Position numbers and translations under genes: made by a program. A stretch of 54,070 nt of DNA, taken from positions 1 through 54,070 of the forward strand of contig CALGJQ010000034.1 in NCBI GenBank assembly GCA_937928545.1. Reading direction: 5' to 3'. This DNA is from an uncultured Verrucomicrobiales bacterium (GTDB lineage: Bacteria > Verrucomicrobiota > Verrucomicrobiia > Verrucomicrobiales > Akkermansiaceae). This document shows positions 9,701 to 17,670 of the stretch, piece after piece; the stretch's first letter is position 1; each line of letters begins with the position of its first letter. Below the pieces are notes generated by a model that worked only from the letters and a program-made list of their open reading frames with translations, was not told where the DNA came from and did no database searches.

Positions 9701-12700
9701 TGGATCTGGTGGAATGTCATCGTGGTTAGAGTCTCTCATTCTTCCGCTGGAGCTGTCACCTACTGAGGGGATGACCTATTGGCTGAAGGTCTCCAAGGAT
9801 TGCCACGATCAGGTGGAGAGTATCACTTACATGGAGGCTTTCATTGCGATGCGAAAGGACTTCCAAATTGATGAGGAAGGGCGTCAAAAGGTGCTGCATC
9901 GGGTGTTGGAATCTGAGTTGGAGAAACTCTTTGGTTTGGGTGAGGCTCATTTGAAAGGACTGGGAAATTTGGTGAAGAGAGATTTTCCCAAACTCGAGAT
10001 TCCCGGAGCTTCCGAAGAATTGGAGGCTCTGTTGGAGCGCTTGCGGACGATCCCGGCAGAGGGCATCGAAGAGTGGTTTGAAGATTTGGTCACCAGTGAC
10101 AGGAAGATAAAAGCGCTGAGTGATGACCAAGCGATGGGAATTTGCACGCGTCTCGCCAGAGGTGGCGGCGTAGAGATGGCGGCTGAGTTTTGGATCGCCT
10201 ACCTCAAAACAAAAAAGGGTGGTGGGAGAGTTGTAAATGGTTCGTCGTTAAATTTTGGTTTGCTGACTCGGACTCCACTTGAGAAAGCTTTGAATCTCGT
10301 TGATGCCATTCGCTTTGTCCGTATGGTGCAGGAGGCCTTCCCAGATGATCCTGAGTTGGTTGAATCGATGAATTACACTCGTGATATGCTGGAGTGGAGA
10401 GAGGCTCTTTCGCCATTTTCAAGTTCTCGGGGTAAGCCTGCTGAAGCGTTGCCATTTCTTGATCAGATGTTGAAGCGTGAGGGCGTGACAGAGATTGATA
10501 AAAGGATCCTGGGGGGATTTCTGATCAAGGCGGACTTGAGTGGACGGTCTGAAAAGACGTCCCATCAAAGCTTCAAAATGACTTTGGCGGAGTCAGCTTT
10601 AGCCGTTCATTCGCCGGGAATTGTGGAGACGATATCGGCTCTCTCGCAGCTGCAAGGGAGGCGGAAGCCAGAAGAAGACGCTAAGGCCATGAAGGCACTA
10701 AATGCTTATCTTCGTGATCAGAGATTAGAGCCTGAGTTTCGTGCCTCTCTCGCGACGAGTGTTATGAGGAAAATGGAGAGAGATGAGGAGTTGTTAGAAT
10801 GGGGTGACACGGCGGCGGTTGCGATGGCCTTGCGGGATCTTTTAGCCCGAGGTTGTTATGGGAAAACTGGGAGTCTTCCTGCCGCAGGGGCGATGATGCA
10901 TTTTGTGAATCAAGATCTTGCGTCGGTGTCTCCTGAGCTACAGCGGGAGCTTTATGAAGCATGGGTTGATTCGCTGAAAGAGGGTGCGAATAAGGTGCTC
11001 AGAGAGAAATTTGGACAAAACCGAAGCCGGCGTTTGTTCGATGTGCTCTTCGATTTTATGGACGGAGGTAAGCGTTTTCCGCTTCCGAAGCAATTACTTG
11101 GTGAAATGGTGAGCAGTTTTTCGGGGGATTTAGACACGATGCAAAGGTTGGTTCGGACCGGTAATTCGAAACTTGTGGCGGAGCTTTTACCGGATCCTAG
11201 TCGGGGATTTCGGTCAGTTTTTAAGAGCTATTCTGCGGTCACTCAAAAGTTGGAAAAGGAGGTCTCAGCAGTGCTTCCCGCGGACTATCAACTCCTGTTG
11301 AAGTGTCATTTTTCTGCTTTAAGAGATGAGCATGATTGGAAAGAGGAGACAGAGAATGCAGGCTATTTACAGGAAAACCGAGCTCTTGCTGCTGCGAAGC
11401 TCTTGGCAAAAAAGCCACCAGAGGAACAGGCGTTTCGATTGCGCGCGATCAGGTATCTGAATCATTCAGATGAGGCTCTGAAAGTGGTGGTGCCTCTTTT
11501 TGAAGATGTCTTGAAGGACGACCTGCCACTTTTTGCACGAAATCATCAGGGTGACTTTCGTTACATGCTGCGTTGGGTGAAGGCAGGGGGAGCGGCGACG
11601 GTCCAGTCATTTGTGGCAAGCAAGGAGCGTTTTCTCCGCTTGTCTGGGATGTATGTCTATTACCCAGAATTGGTAGAGCTCAAAACCTTGCTCGCGCCGT
11701 CCCTTACGGCTGCCGAGAAGATGAGCCTGACCTGCGACATTGCGCTGCTGCGCGATCCAAGGGGGGCGGCTGAACAAAAGGAGGAGTTTCTTTCACGTAG
11801 TGATCGGGTCAAAAAAGCGGCTCAGTATATTTTGGAGAATCCTCTGCCAGAGGCACAGCGAGAGGTGGAAAAAGAGTGCATCACGAAGCTGGTGAGGGGC
11901 GGACTTGCGGGAGCGAAATCGCAGGAACTCATGCAGCGAGATGCGAAGGATCTCGAAAAGCTGGATGTGGCGATGCTGGCTGGGATGTCTCATGAGGAAA
12001 TCGCGCTGTTAGGGTATCAACTGCGCGCTTCTCTTGCTCAAGGGAATGTGGAGGCGGCGATGAGTTGTATCAGGATCTTGGCTGATCTCGAGGTGGAGCT
12101 TTCAAAGAAAGAACGTGCGCAATTAATCAATCTGATTTTACCTAAGATCACCTTGGGATTGGTGGCTCATGCTATGCGGGCTGAAGGACGAGAGACGGTT
12201 CTAGTTGAATTGAAAGAGCTGAGTAGAAGTATCTTCTCGGAAACTTTTTCAGGTAGGATGAATGGCGAGGAGCCGATGCAACGGGCAGTGCTCTTCCTCG
12301 CTTTTGCGACGCATTGTCTTACGGATGACAAGCTTGGCTTTGAGGCCCTGATAGAGGGCGCGTCTGATGAAAGGCGTCGAAGATTGCTTGAACTGAAGAC
12401 GATAAAGTCAGGTGGCTTTGCTTATGAAAGCGTTGTTTTGGTTCCTCTTGTTACTCAGCCGCTGTATTTCGATGGGCAGGAGTTTATCACCGAGAAATTC
12501 AAGCCACTGCGTAAGTCGCTTTTTGCAAAAACTCGTGAGCATTCGTTTGCTGACGAATTGAGCGTGGCCTTGTTGATGAGCAAGCTGCGTCTTAGCCCAG
12601 CTGATGTTGATCTTGGAGAAGAGGTGATGGCTGCCGAACGAGGGAACATTGATGCGATTGTTTCGGCGATTCTTACTGGTGATGAGGCCTTATTCCTTGC

Positions 12701-14048
12701 TTTGCTGCCGACGGAGGCTGGGCAGTATTTCCAGGCCCCTTCACCGTCGGGTGAAAGGAGGCAAGCTGAATCGAGATCACGGACTGGTCGCCCTGGTCTA
12801 AGCTTGCCTCAGCTTGAGGAAGCCTGCCGGCGGGAAGGGATCTCCAAGACTTTGGACTTGATAGAGGATGATTTTCAACGGTTGCATTTTGAGGTTTTTC
12901 TGCAATCGGTCATGAGTTCTATTTATACGAGAGGCGTGACATATGATTTGAGAAAATTGGATCCTGAGATGGAGGAAGAGATCCTAAATTTACTCCCTGA
13001 TGCTGGTCCGGCACGGGCGCAGGTTTTAGCTCGTTTGGGAAAGTTGATTCGACCTAAGTCAGGTTTAGCAAAGGCACTGATAGCGCAAGCGCTGACTGAG
13101 GATTGCGGGCTTCGCAAGTCTTCCGAGACTACGCAAACGATTGCGGAAGGCGACCGTCTCGACACCTTTTTCTTTGGCTGGGTTTGTGCTTTGCATGCAG
13201 GCGACTGGGCGGTTCTGGATCGCCAGTTTCAATTAGAGGTTGATGAGACTGCGTTTAAAGTCCTCTCCCACTGTGCGGGTATTCAAGCCCTCTATCAGGT
13301 GGCGGGTGATGCAAGTCGGGCTGAGGACGTTCTGAAAAGGCTCTCAGACTACGGAGTGATGAAAACGGATCCAGCTTCCAATGCTTGGTTTGAAGTGATT
13401 GGGCTGGTTGCGGGCACAAAGAAGAGTGCCTTTGTTAATGGTTTTCAGGATCTGGGAGACGCGCAGAAAAAGCAGGCTCAAACGGAGATGGCTGCGAGCT
13501 TGCGGAGTGTTCTCGAAGTGCTGACAAAGGTGAAAATTCCGAAGGGACAGTATTTTTCAAGTCCACATAGTTGGAGGTTGGGAGTTAGGCAAATCTGGAT
13601 AAATTCACTGGTTCATGAGGAGAGTGCGCAAGTGCTGAAAGCGATCATGGATGATGATTTGAGATTGTTTTCTACCGCAGGAATCTCAGCGGAGGAACGG
13701 GTGAGGTTGATGTTTCAGTGTTTTGGATGGCAAGCGCTCAAGGGGGCCATCGAAAGGTCTTTTGAAGGGGAGTTGAAGACTGAGTTGCTCACCGAACTTG
13801 TCCTAGCAAGCAGAGCGCAGGCGGAGTCACGGGAGGCTTTTGAAGCATTTACTGAGAGTCTCGCTTCTCAGGTCAGGCCAGGGAGCCAGGCTGCGAGCAA
13901 GCTTTGGCTCAAGGTGGCCAGTCAGCGGATCTCTAAAGAGGATTTGGAGGGAGCGAAGGCCGCACGGGAGAAGATCGAGGCTTCTCACCTTAAGGACTAT
14001 GAGCTCAGGAATTTGCGTAGCCAACTTGAGAGACTCAAGGCTAAGTAA
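3720..14048 (+). CDS. giant exported TPR-repeat protein (about 3420-3442 aa)
   Basis: One open frame of 3442 codons. The first 900 or so residues are clear tandem TPR helices (for example ALASYREVL, GVAAFREILRRTPGDESLR, EALRLYEHLF, YKHSRNSGARQEVLLKLHRLLPDDE). The rest stays almost wholly helical, with diverged repeats to the end. Charged, low-complexity breaks occur near residues 1420-1460 (Arg/Gln rich), 1800-1815 (Lys/Gln) and 3005-3025 (Arg/Ser/Gly), possibly hinges. Two starts are possible. ATG 3720 has an AAGGTGG ribosome-site-like sequence. ATG 3777/3780 gives a clean signal peptide (MKIFGILLCATSFLFA then EP). If exported, it is a periplasmic or surface scaffold. No catalytic motif was recognised. 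It ends two bases before the convergent DUF1080 gene, so it is probably monocistronic. Confidence 0.9.
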   Translation: MTFFLDRIPREVRYFYNIFMMKIFGILLCATSFLFAEPVGKAVKYHELLLKNADNETLMERFLNAWLDEQSREELEKWLEAEVESGGAAERRILARYLDHVGLDEKALKNYQLVLKEEPEDEKTMLAVAKLQAARLDFEGALKTLGNREDVEAVTLRGTYEHRLGNTKVALALWRGLLEKKAGDRELREDLVSLFREEGLGNEARELQEELIAMGKEPFQRALDQLDLGDLQLENGLKDAALASYREVLTVSGSGSWMEREALHKLSEIFRQERDAAGLRVFLAELREAMPHRLVLQKSFARQLVITGEVDEGVAAFREILRRTPGDESLRMEFVELLAFAEQDEEAAEELEVLIEKGATAERLIRLAELKKSFDEEQVMGTLRELEKLKSVDAAGLLEMARVYARFDLDEEALRVLKAGRGKYVDSREISEALAVLLVEEDREDEALAIWNEMAKKGGLEEALRVAASLRRHGLRREAFSLLGEHRQELEGTFAGLRLYCDLALEVGEVEPAWKALRKLLTLPEVFSDLQVAVNLGSAIGQKRGLVGAISELEGAKTENELCLLASLQQLAGRLPEADAVLAQAEGELAQRHRVGLLTRRGDFKGAITQLRGLIGERISLVQRRQLLDLLERRGDYEGALKEAEQWKISSPGEVLAWRKKASLLTKLGRRAEAANELRRARNVFGRDDVDLTRELAKMQLPLGKHREALRLYEHLFRTAKTDGARLGYLDEMYAAAREAGLDYEMISRYEKEHEKAKREVFPLRVLAQLYKHSRNSGARQEVLLKLHRLLPDDEKVLFELVALADENGDATGARQLLMDYAARTRSAAMLQRLASMQIKAGEVDAGLKILSEIAPDELKAEDLEAAALQLWQLGEHQLVLAFLEENETLVGADLRLRFLYSDFLAMVGRFEEAREIWVDLLGEEGALARSPSGAASRKVLAYRRPLVPPADRMRQWDWWRLIDVDFFRSLPQGSQSSMSSNYIPSDTHELRWLSLVRLAKVSSETDPSGDSWEVFIERLSYPWLNEVRGWGLRPKPESQSVKVDEVQKKEIEITPEIRLYNLIKNPESSREDFLKLAVEVVEEKPELATTCKLHALYKLPEGEEQLAALQEVVDLIVKEDVSSRNAQYLIRFIGPQLNVGLFPLFGKEHPSVQQQKMLKQLEPLWQSWVEKAEARDFDAINMGGSYFPLAVQRLSGDLAGYFKNLDRLLKAKVDVHRASNKVTRYSQPTRGLSDHHTLLNDLVSRHPIYALVFRADTSQLTPEALREKARELNWMPKGHEKLEEFAKEIPQVKDGLLRALLFSKVGLKDEFLAEMNELAEKGGLEEKLDAIALRQAPEIRGNNEESLRELLAIERAGLSPAELSLLDGVTLGEAQKNRQVQKLDEEMKDELSKILVQFTKGAGRSKASALSSLHRSLGLEMPQRRKQAGGARRQQHQSYRRLLSANGSGDSRREESEEERIERNFLTELKNGFSSNFEFGRVRGLVRKENYRGLKAKALALYEPGDSRSYLKRLRYAKLCLAYDDLELAHKLLKGLKEERPYDDDLDVLLLLALDGDQRAAELDEMSRAGSVAKVISLLRSLASVVEDEEAFFNTYERLVVLLEKRAAEFEQRDASAMLQIFQNFQKVSKAFEKRALHPMSSRLPKVKEGQDSKVGDWAVRTRQRKVILDAYGEMLRLRSVRDQVLRQLAKSMEELRLNEGNVEWMLFEALEKEPLTEVDWKSNPFAGSTHYRSRSGAQLSFQSLPLKAVLDSKKFSEESVDELVKHVFLSEKKGALVKAFLEGDASGVKKLLTEHQKEKEEKQKKLTQQALQKTKQVDSQQHWVTVLETLLRSARLEEPMGEILRKAMGDFVDQQELRRRDVLRICELGSLEDSLAALESFAADHFPATEFYDDYQELNKARLVPPEIERKISAGRSLFAALMNVPRAWIPLLTFLETSDQVVWLQLDEQKVRAGLQQRLDVKYKSVFYDRLRAEGFSEYDGLALLGAEKVSGSGGMSSWLESLILPLELSPTEGMTYWLKVSKDCHDQVESITYMEAFIAMRKDFQIDEEGRQKVLHRVLESELEKLFGLGEAHLKGLGNLVKRDFPKLEIPGASEELEALLERLRTIPAEGIEEWFEDLVTSDRKIKALSDDQAMGICTRLARGGGVEMAAEFWIAYLKTKKGGGRVVNGSSLNFGLLTRTPLEKALNLVDAIRFVRMVQEAFPDDPELVESMNYTRDMLEWREALSPFSSSRGKPAEALPFLDQMLKREGVTEIDKRILGGFLIKADLSGRSEKTSHQSFKMTLAESALAVHSPGIVETISALSQLQGRRKPEEDAKAMKALNAYLRDQRLEPEFRASLATSVMRKMERDEELLEWGDTAAVAMALRDLLARGCYGKTGSLPAAGAMMHFVNQDLASVSPELQRELYEAWVDSLKEGANKVLREKFGQNRSRRLFDVLFDFMDGGKRFPLPKQLLGEMVSSFSGDLDTMQRLVRTGNSKLVAELLPDPSRGFRSVFKSYSAVTQKLEKEVSAVLPADYQLLLKCHFSALRDEHDWKEETENAGYLQENRALAAAKLLAKKPPEEQAFRLRAIRYLNHSDEALKVVVPLFEDVLKDDLPLFARNHQGDFRYMLRWVKAGGAATVQSFVASKERFLRLSGMYVYYPELVELKTLLAPSLTAAEKMSLTCDIALLRDPRGAAEQKEEFLSRSDRVKKAAQYILENPLPEAQREVEKECITKLVRGGLAGAKSQELMQRDAKDLEKLDVAMLAGMSHEEIALLGYQLRASLAQGNVEAAMSCIRILADLEVELSKKERAQLINLILPKITLGLVAHAMRAEGRETVLVELKELSRSIFSETFSGRMNGEEPMQRAVLFLAFATHCLTDDKLGFEALIEGASDERRRRLLELKTIKSGGFAYESVVLVPLVTQPLYFDGQEFITEKFKPLRKSLFAKTREHSFADELSVALLMSKLRLSPADVDLGEEVMAAERGNIDAIVSAILTGDEALFLALLPTEAGQYFQAPSPSGERRQAESRSRTGRPGLSLPQLEEACRREGISKTLDLIEDDFQRLHFEVFLQSVMSSIYTRGVTYDLRKLDPEMEEEILNLLPDAGPARAQVLARLGKLIRPKSGLAKALIAQALTEDCGLRKSSETTQTIAEGDRLDTFFFGWVCALHAGDWAVLDRQFQLEVDETAFKVLSHCAGIQALYQVAGDASRAEDVLKRLSDYGVMKTDPASNAWFEVIGLVAGTKKSAFVNGFQDLGDAQKKQAQTEMAASLRSVLEVLTKVKIPKGQYFSSPHSWRLGVRQIWINSLVHEESAQVLKAIMDDDLRLFSTAGISAEERVRLMFQCFGWQALKGAIERSFEGELKTELLTELVLASRAQAESREAFEAFTESLASQVRPGSQAASKLWLKVASQRISKEDLEGAKAAREKIEASHLKDYELRNLRSQLERLKAK

Positions 14049-14050
14049 GT

Positions 14051-15304
14051 CTACTTTAGTTCCTTAATTCGGATGTTTTTCCAGGCGGCGGTGAAGGGGC
14101 CTTTCTTTTTTCCGATGCCGTGAACTTGGAGGCCGATGCGGCCTTTGGGGTGGCTTTTGAAGATCTCTTCGTCGGAGAGGTCGGAGACGGCTTGGCCGTT
14201 GATCCATGTTTTGATGTTGGATCCGTTGGCGACGATGCGGAAGTGGTTCCACTCGCCATCTTTCATGAGCTTGTGTGGGACGAGGAGGTTCTTTGGAGTA
14301 AGCCAGCCGCGACCGGTGGCTTCTCCGTAGATGTAGCCGGACTCGGCTCCTTTTGGTCCACTGGCTTCGCTTTCGACCTGGGGGCCGAAGATACGGCCGC
14401 CGTATTTATCTTTGTCTTTGTTCTTACGGCTCGCGCGAATCATGACGCCGGAGTTGAGGTTGTTGTGGACCTTAGTCTCGAACTCGAGCTCGAAATTGTC
14501 GTAGAGTTTGTCGGTGCAGAGGAAGGTGTTTGGGCTGCCTTCTTCGGTGGTGCCGACGATGGCGTCGCCTTCGATGGTGTATTTCGCTTTGCCGCTCATG
14601 ACGGTCCAACCGCTGAGGTCGTTTCCGTTGAAGAGTGAGGTCCAGCCGGAATCGAGTTCCTTGATCTGGAGGTTGCGATACCAAACTTCGTCGCCGTGGT
14701 CTTGGAGGTAAATTCGTCCGCTAGGGTTGGTGGCAAAGTTGGGGTGGCCTTTGAATTTTGAAGCGGCGTGGGCGGCTTTCCATTCATCGCTGCCGACGGT
14801 GATATCGATGACGAGTTTTCCGTTGAGGTAATGTTGGAGGTGATGGCCTTTGGCGATGATGCGGGAGGTATTCCATTCGCCGATGGGCTTGGCGCTGCCT
14901 TCGCCAGAAATGGGGAAGAGGTCGTAAAGAGCGGCGGCTTGGCGTTTGGGAGTTTTTTTACCGTCGGGATGTTCGTTGTCGAGGACCTGGTATTCTGGGC
15001 CGAGGTTGCTTTTTCCGTATTTGGTGACGCGGTATTTGACGCCACTGTTTCCTTTTTCGGAGATCTTCCACTCCCAGCGGAATTCGAAATCACCGTATTC
15101 TTTTGCGGAGTAGAGGTCGCCTGATTTTTCTTTGCGGTGAAGAACCCCTCCTTCGGCAATCCAGCCCTCTTCTTCGACAGTTTTGCCTGCGCCGTTGGTC
15201 CAGCCGGTGAGGGTTTCGCCGTCAAACAGACTGGTGAAGCCTTCGTCGGCATGGCTGAAGGAAAAGAGGGAGAGAAAGGCGAGAGATGGAGTGAAGTATT
15301 TCAT
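14051..15304 (-). CDS. exported tandem DUF1080 (LamG-like, 3-keto-disaccharide hydrolase family) protein
   Basis: A 417-residue protein with a signal peptide (residues 1-19, ending FSHA). Two DUF1080 domains follow at about 22-215 and 220-417. Each opens with the family's SLF-[DN]-G motif (SLFDGETLTGW and SLFNGNDLSGW), holds GNSGV or NSGVM mid-domain, and ends with GRIYLQDHG or GRIGLQVHG and a final R-N-[IL]-x-I-[KR] strand. The fold is a concanavalin-like jelly roll. Some members hydrolyse 3-keto-glycosides and many are annotated only as domain of unknown function. Most members have one domain, so the tandem is an internal duplication. It is divergent from the beta-propeller gene across 144 bases, a plausible shared promoter region. 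No ribosome site is evident. Confidence 0.9.
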   Translation of the reverse strand: MKYFTPSLAFLSLFSFSHADEGFTSLFDGETLTGWTNGAGKTVEEEGWIAEGGVLHRKEKSGDLYSAKEYGDFEFRWEWKISEKGNSGVKYRVTKYGKSNLGPEYQVLDNEHPDGKKTPKRQAAALYDLFPISGEGSAKPIGEWNTSRIIAKGHHLQHYLNGKLVIDITVGSDEWKAAHAASKFKGHPNFATNPSGRIYLQDHGDEVWYRNLQIKELDSGWTSLFNGNDLSGWTVMSGKAKYTIEGDAIVGTTEEGSPNTFLCTDKLYDNFELEFETKVHNNLNSGVMIRASRKNKDKDKYGGRIFGPQVESEASGPKGAESGYIYGEATGRGWLTPKNLLVPHKLMKDGEWNHFRIVANGSNIKTWINGQAVSDLSDEEIFKSHPKGRIGLQVHGIGKKKGPFTAAWKNIRIKELK

Positions 15305-15448
15305 GTTGTGAATGGAAACGGGAGTTTGGGACCCAATTTTTCAAAAGGTGATCTTGTCGGGGGATCGATGTCAACGTTTCGGAATACGGGCTTTGAGGAA
15401 TTTGACTCTTTCATCGCCTGTTCAGGTTGGATCATCTATAGCAGGGGA

Positions 15449-16732
15449 ATGAAACGATGGATTTTATCTGGGGGAATCATCTCGCTTATTACCTTGAGCG
15501 GTTTTGGAGAGAGCTGGCCGCAATTCCGGGGAGCTGATGGCTCGGCTTCGATTGAAGAGTCTACTATTCCGCTCGAGTGGAGTGCTGATAAGAATGTGAA
15601 GTGGAAGACGCCGCTTCCTGGGCCTGGTTCTTCGAGCCCAATTTTTTGGGAGAATCAGCTCTTTGTGACCTGTTATGTGGGCTATGGCGTGGACCCGAAG
15701 GAGGTCGGTAATCCCGAGGATTTGGGGAGGCAGCTCCTCTGTCTTGATCGCACGACGGGGAAGATTCTTTGGAACAAGTCGGTTGAGTTGGCCAATCCGG
15801 AAGATGACTATCGCGGATACCTCATGGAACATGGCTATGCGAGCGCAACGGCGGTGACTGATGGAAAGCATGTGTATACCTTTTTTGGAAAGTCTGGCGT
15901 GCATGCCTTTACGATGGCGGGGGAGAAGGTCTGGAATAAGGAAGTGGGGAAGTCATCGAGCAATCGCCGCTGGGGATCTGCCGCGAGTCCGATTCTTTAC
16001 AAAAATCTTCTCATCGTGAATGCGGCCGACGAAGCGAAGGCGATCATTGCCTTTGATAAGACTTCGGGTGAGGAGAAGTGGCGCTACGAATCCCCCCAAT
16101 TGGAGCTGACTTACAACACGCCTCTGGTGCACAAGTTGGCGAACGGGAAAGAAGAGCTCGTGATCGCGGCGCCTGATGAATTGTTCGCCCTTGATCCGAT
16201 GAGCGGGAAGAAACTCTGGTTCGCGAAGAGTGATATCCCAGGGAACATTTCTCCTTCGGTGGTGAGTGAAGGTGATCTTCTTTTTACGACGGGCGGCTAT
16301 CCTCGGAAGGGGGCAATTGCGATCAAGGGGGGTGGCTCCGGCGATATGACTGAAAACATTCTCTGGCGCAGCAAGTCCTTTTCATACGTGCCGAGTCCTA
16401 TTGTCAAAGATGGTCACGTTTTTTGGGTCAACGATGAAGCCAATGCCTTTGTCATGGATTTAAAGGCGGGTAAGAACGTGACAAAGAACAAGGTCGAGGG
16501 AATTGCGAAGTCGCGGAAGTTTAGCTTTTATGCCTCGGTCCTGCGGGTGGGAGATAAGCTCGTGATGACGAGCCGCCGGAATGGGGTTTTCATCTTTGAG
16601 GCTGATCCAGAAATGAAGCAGGTGGGCCAAAACCAGCTCGGAGATGATTCTGATTTCAATGGCACGCCTGCCTTGGCGAAAGATGCGCTTTATTTGCGGT
16701 CTAACACGGCGATCTATTGCATCGCAAAATAG
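15449..16732 (+). CDS. exported PQQ-type beta-propeller protein
   Basis: From ATG 15449 the product is 427 residues with a signal peptide (MKRWILSGGIISLITLSGFG then ES). The mature start reads WPQFRGADGSA, the usual opening of PQQ-like beta-propellers in Planctomycetes and Verrucomicrobia. Blades are marked by repeats such as LLCLDRTTGKILWNKSV, AFTMAGEKVWNKEVG, IIAFDKTSGEEKWRYESP and LFALDPMSGKKLWFAKS. The frame is open to 15137, but that extension is antisense to the DUF1080 gene and has no signal peptide, so the internal ATG is preferred. An AGGGGA sequence lies just before it. These propellers are often predicted envelope scaffolds related to BamB, or carry no known activity; no cofactor can be assigned here. 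Confidence 0.88.
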   Translation: MKRWILSGGIISLITLSGFGESWPQFRGADGSASIEESTIPLEWSADKNVKWKTPLPGPGSSSPIFWENQLFVTCYVGYGVDPKEVGNPEDLGRQLLCLDRTTGKILWNKSVELANPEDDYRGYLMEHGYASATAVTDGKHVYTFFGKSGVHAFTMAGEKVWNKEVGKSSSNRRWGSAASPILYKNLLIVNAADEAKAIIAFDKTSGEEKWRYESPQLELTYNTPLVHKLANGKEELVIAAPDELFALDPMSGKKLWFAKSDIPGNISPSVVSEGDLLFTTGGYPRKGAIAIKGGGSGDMTENILWRSKSFSYVPSPIVKDGHVFWVNDEANAFVMDLKAGKNVTKNKVEGIAKSRKFSFYASVLRVGDKLVMTSRRNGVFIFEADPEMKQVGQNQLGDDSDFNGTPALAKDALYLRSNTAIYCIAK

Positions 16733-16950
16733 AATGTTTGGGAAAGAGCATCAGATGAAGCTCGTGGTGTTTAATGCTCTAGAAATTAGGGCTCTGTGAG
16801 GACGAGCTCTATCGAGGGAGGGGTGATCGAAGTTGATGGGTGAATTTCTAGAATCTCACGGCTGGTCAAAGGACCTTTTTCCTGTAGCTTTCTGATGTGC
16901 ACGGTCGCTTACACCATGATGGCCAGTTTCCTTCGAGGCGAACTCGCCTT

Positions 16951-17568
16951 ATGTTGCGCGGCAATTTCGGTGACCGTGGGCTACTTTACGTCTGTCTCAT
17001 TTTGGCTTCGATGTGCGGACTCATGATCGTTGGGGTTGGAGCTTATAAGAGTTACTCGGCTCAGGTAGAGAAAGAAAAAGCGGAGTTGATCGATTCGGAT
17101 AATATTGGGAAGCTGGCGCCAAACATCTCGGCCCTTGTTGAGGTAATCACTGAGGACGTGAGCCGAGAGCAGAGTTTTGTTGTTTTTGAAACGGGCACTG
17201 TCGTCATGATCATGGAGCCATGTGAGGACCCTGAGGCAGAAGCCCGCCGAGCCTTGGAGAATTCAGCAAAGAATCCAATTTTCCAGATCAGTAAGGTCGG
17301 GAATGATTATGCATTACGTTTCGATGGGCCAGTGTTCTCGCGAATAGGAGGGCGCGCGGTTCAGAATGCTCATGAGAGTATTCTGAATCAGTGGGAAAAC
17401 TTCCTCAATGATACGGAGAAAGAAATCATTAAGCAAAAATCGGAGGAACCAGATTTTTTGACCAAAGTAGGCTTGGTGACTCGGTCGTTTATGCTCCGGG
17501 ATTCAAAAGATCAAAAGATTGTGAAGATCTTAAAAGCGAGACCGGCTTCTGCAGAAGCTGGAAGCTAA
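16951..17568 (+). CDS. membrane-anchored protein of unknown function
   Basis: About 205 residues from ATG 16951. A single membrane helix lies near the N-terminus (GLLYVCLILASMCGLMIVGVGAY), followed by a Lys/Glu-rich stretch and an outward domain of mixed strands and helices (SFVVFETGTVVMIMEPCEDP, FQISKVGNDYALRFDGPVFS, then a helical KEIIKQK segment). The frame could begin at GTG 16897, adding 18 polar residues with no conserved look; the ATG places the membrane helix closer to the N-terminus. I recognise no family. The 164 bases upstream, after the propeller gene, hold no gene; a 9-base inverted repeat CTAGAAATT/AATTTCTAG is present there. Confidence 0.7.
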   Translation: MLRGNFGDRGLLYVCLILASMCGLMIVGVGAYKSYSAQVEKEKAELIDSDNIGKLAPNISALVEVITEDVSREQSFVVFETGTVVMIMEPCEDPEAEARRALENSAKNPIFQISKVGNDYALRFDGPVFSRIGGRAVQNAHESILNQWENFLNDTEKEIIKQKSEEPDFLTKVGLVTRSFMLRDSKDQKIVKILKARPASAEAGS

Positions 17569-17595
17569 TGCCAGCTACTTTTGCGCATTGGCCTC

Positions 17596-17626
17596 TCACA
17601 CCGTAATCTATTGTGTTGAGGTGTGA
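17596..17626. repeat. short stem-loop between convergent genes
   Basis: TCACACC (17596-17602) and GGTGTGA (17620-17626) form a perfect 7-base inverted repeat in the convergent gap between the unknown membrane protein and the ATPase gene. It lacks a T-run on the plus strand and is followed by a short T stretch only on the minus strand. A terminator role is possible but weak. Confidence 0.35.
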
Positions 17627-17627
17627 A

Positions 17628-17670
17628 AACTTGTCGTGACAAGACTTGACGAGTCGTGTCACGACAAGTC
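17628..17670. repeat. nested palindrome and direct-repeat copy 1, immediately after ATPase stop codon
   Basis: ACTTGTCGTGACA (17629-17641) pairs perfectly with TGTCACGACAAGT (17657-17669), and the 15-base loop itself holds GACT-TGACG-AGTC. The first 21 bases of this block (17628-17648) recur exactly at 19064-19084 on the other side of the ATPase gene in the same orientation. On the minus strand the stem directly follows the ATPase TAA and is trailed by TTTT, so it can also act as a terminator. Confidence 0.75.

Noticed and set aside
14120..14638. Plus-strand 172-codon frame opposite the tandem DUF1080 gene
   Set aside because: It is antisense to a well-supported gene, has low-complexity Val/Gly/Asp composition and no recognisable motif.
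16780..16855. CTAGAAATT/AATTTCTAG inverted repeat
   Set aside because: The arms are far apart, short and AT-rich; likely chance.
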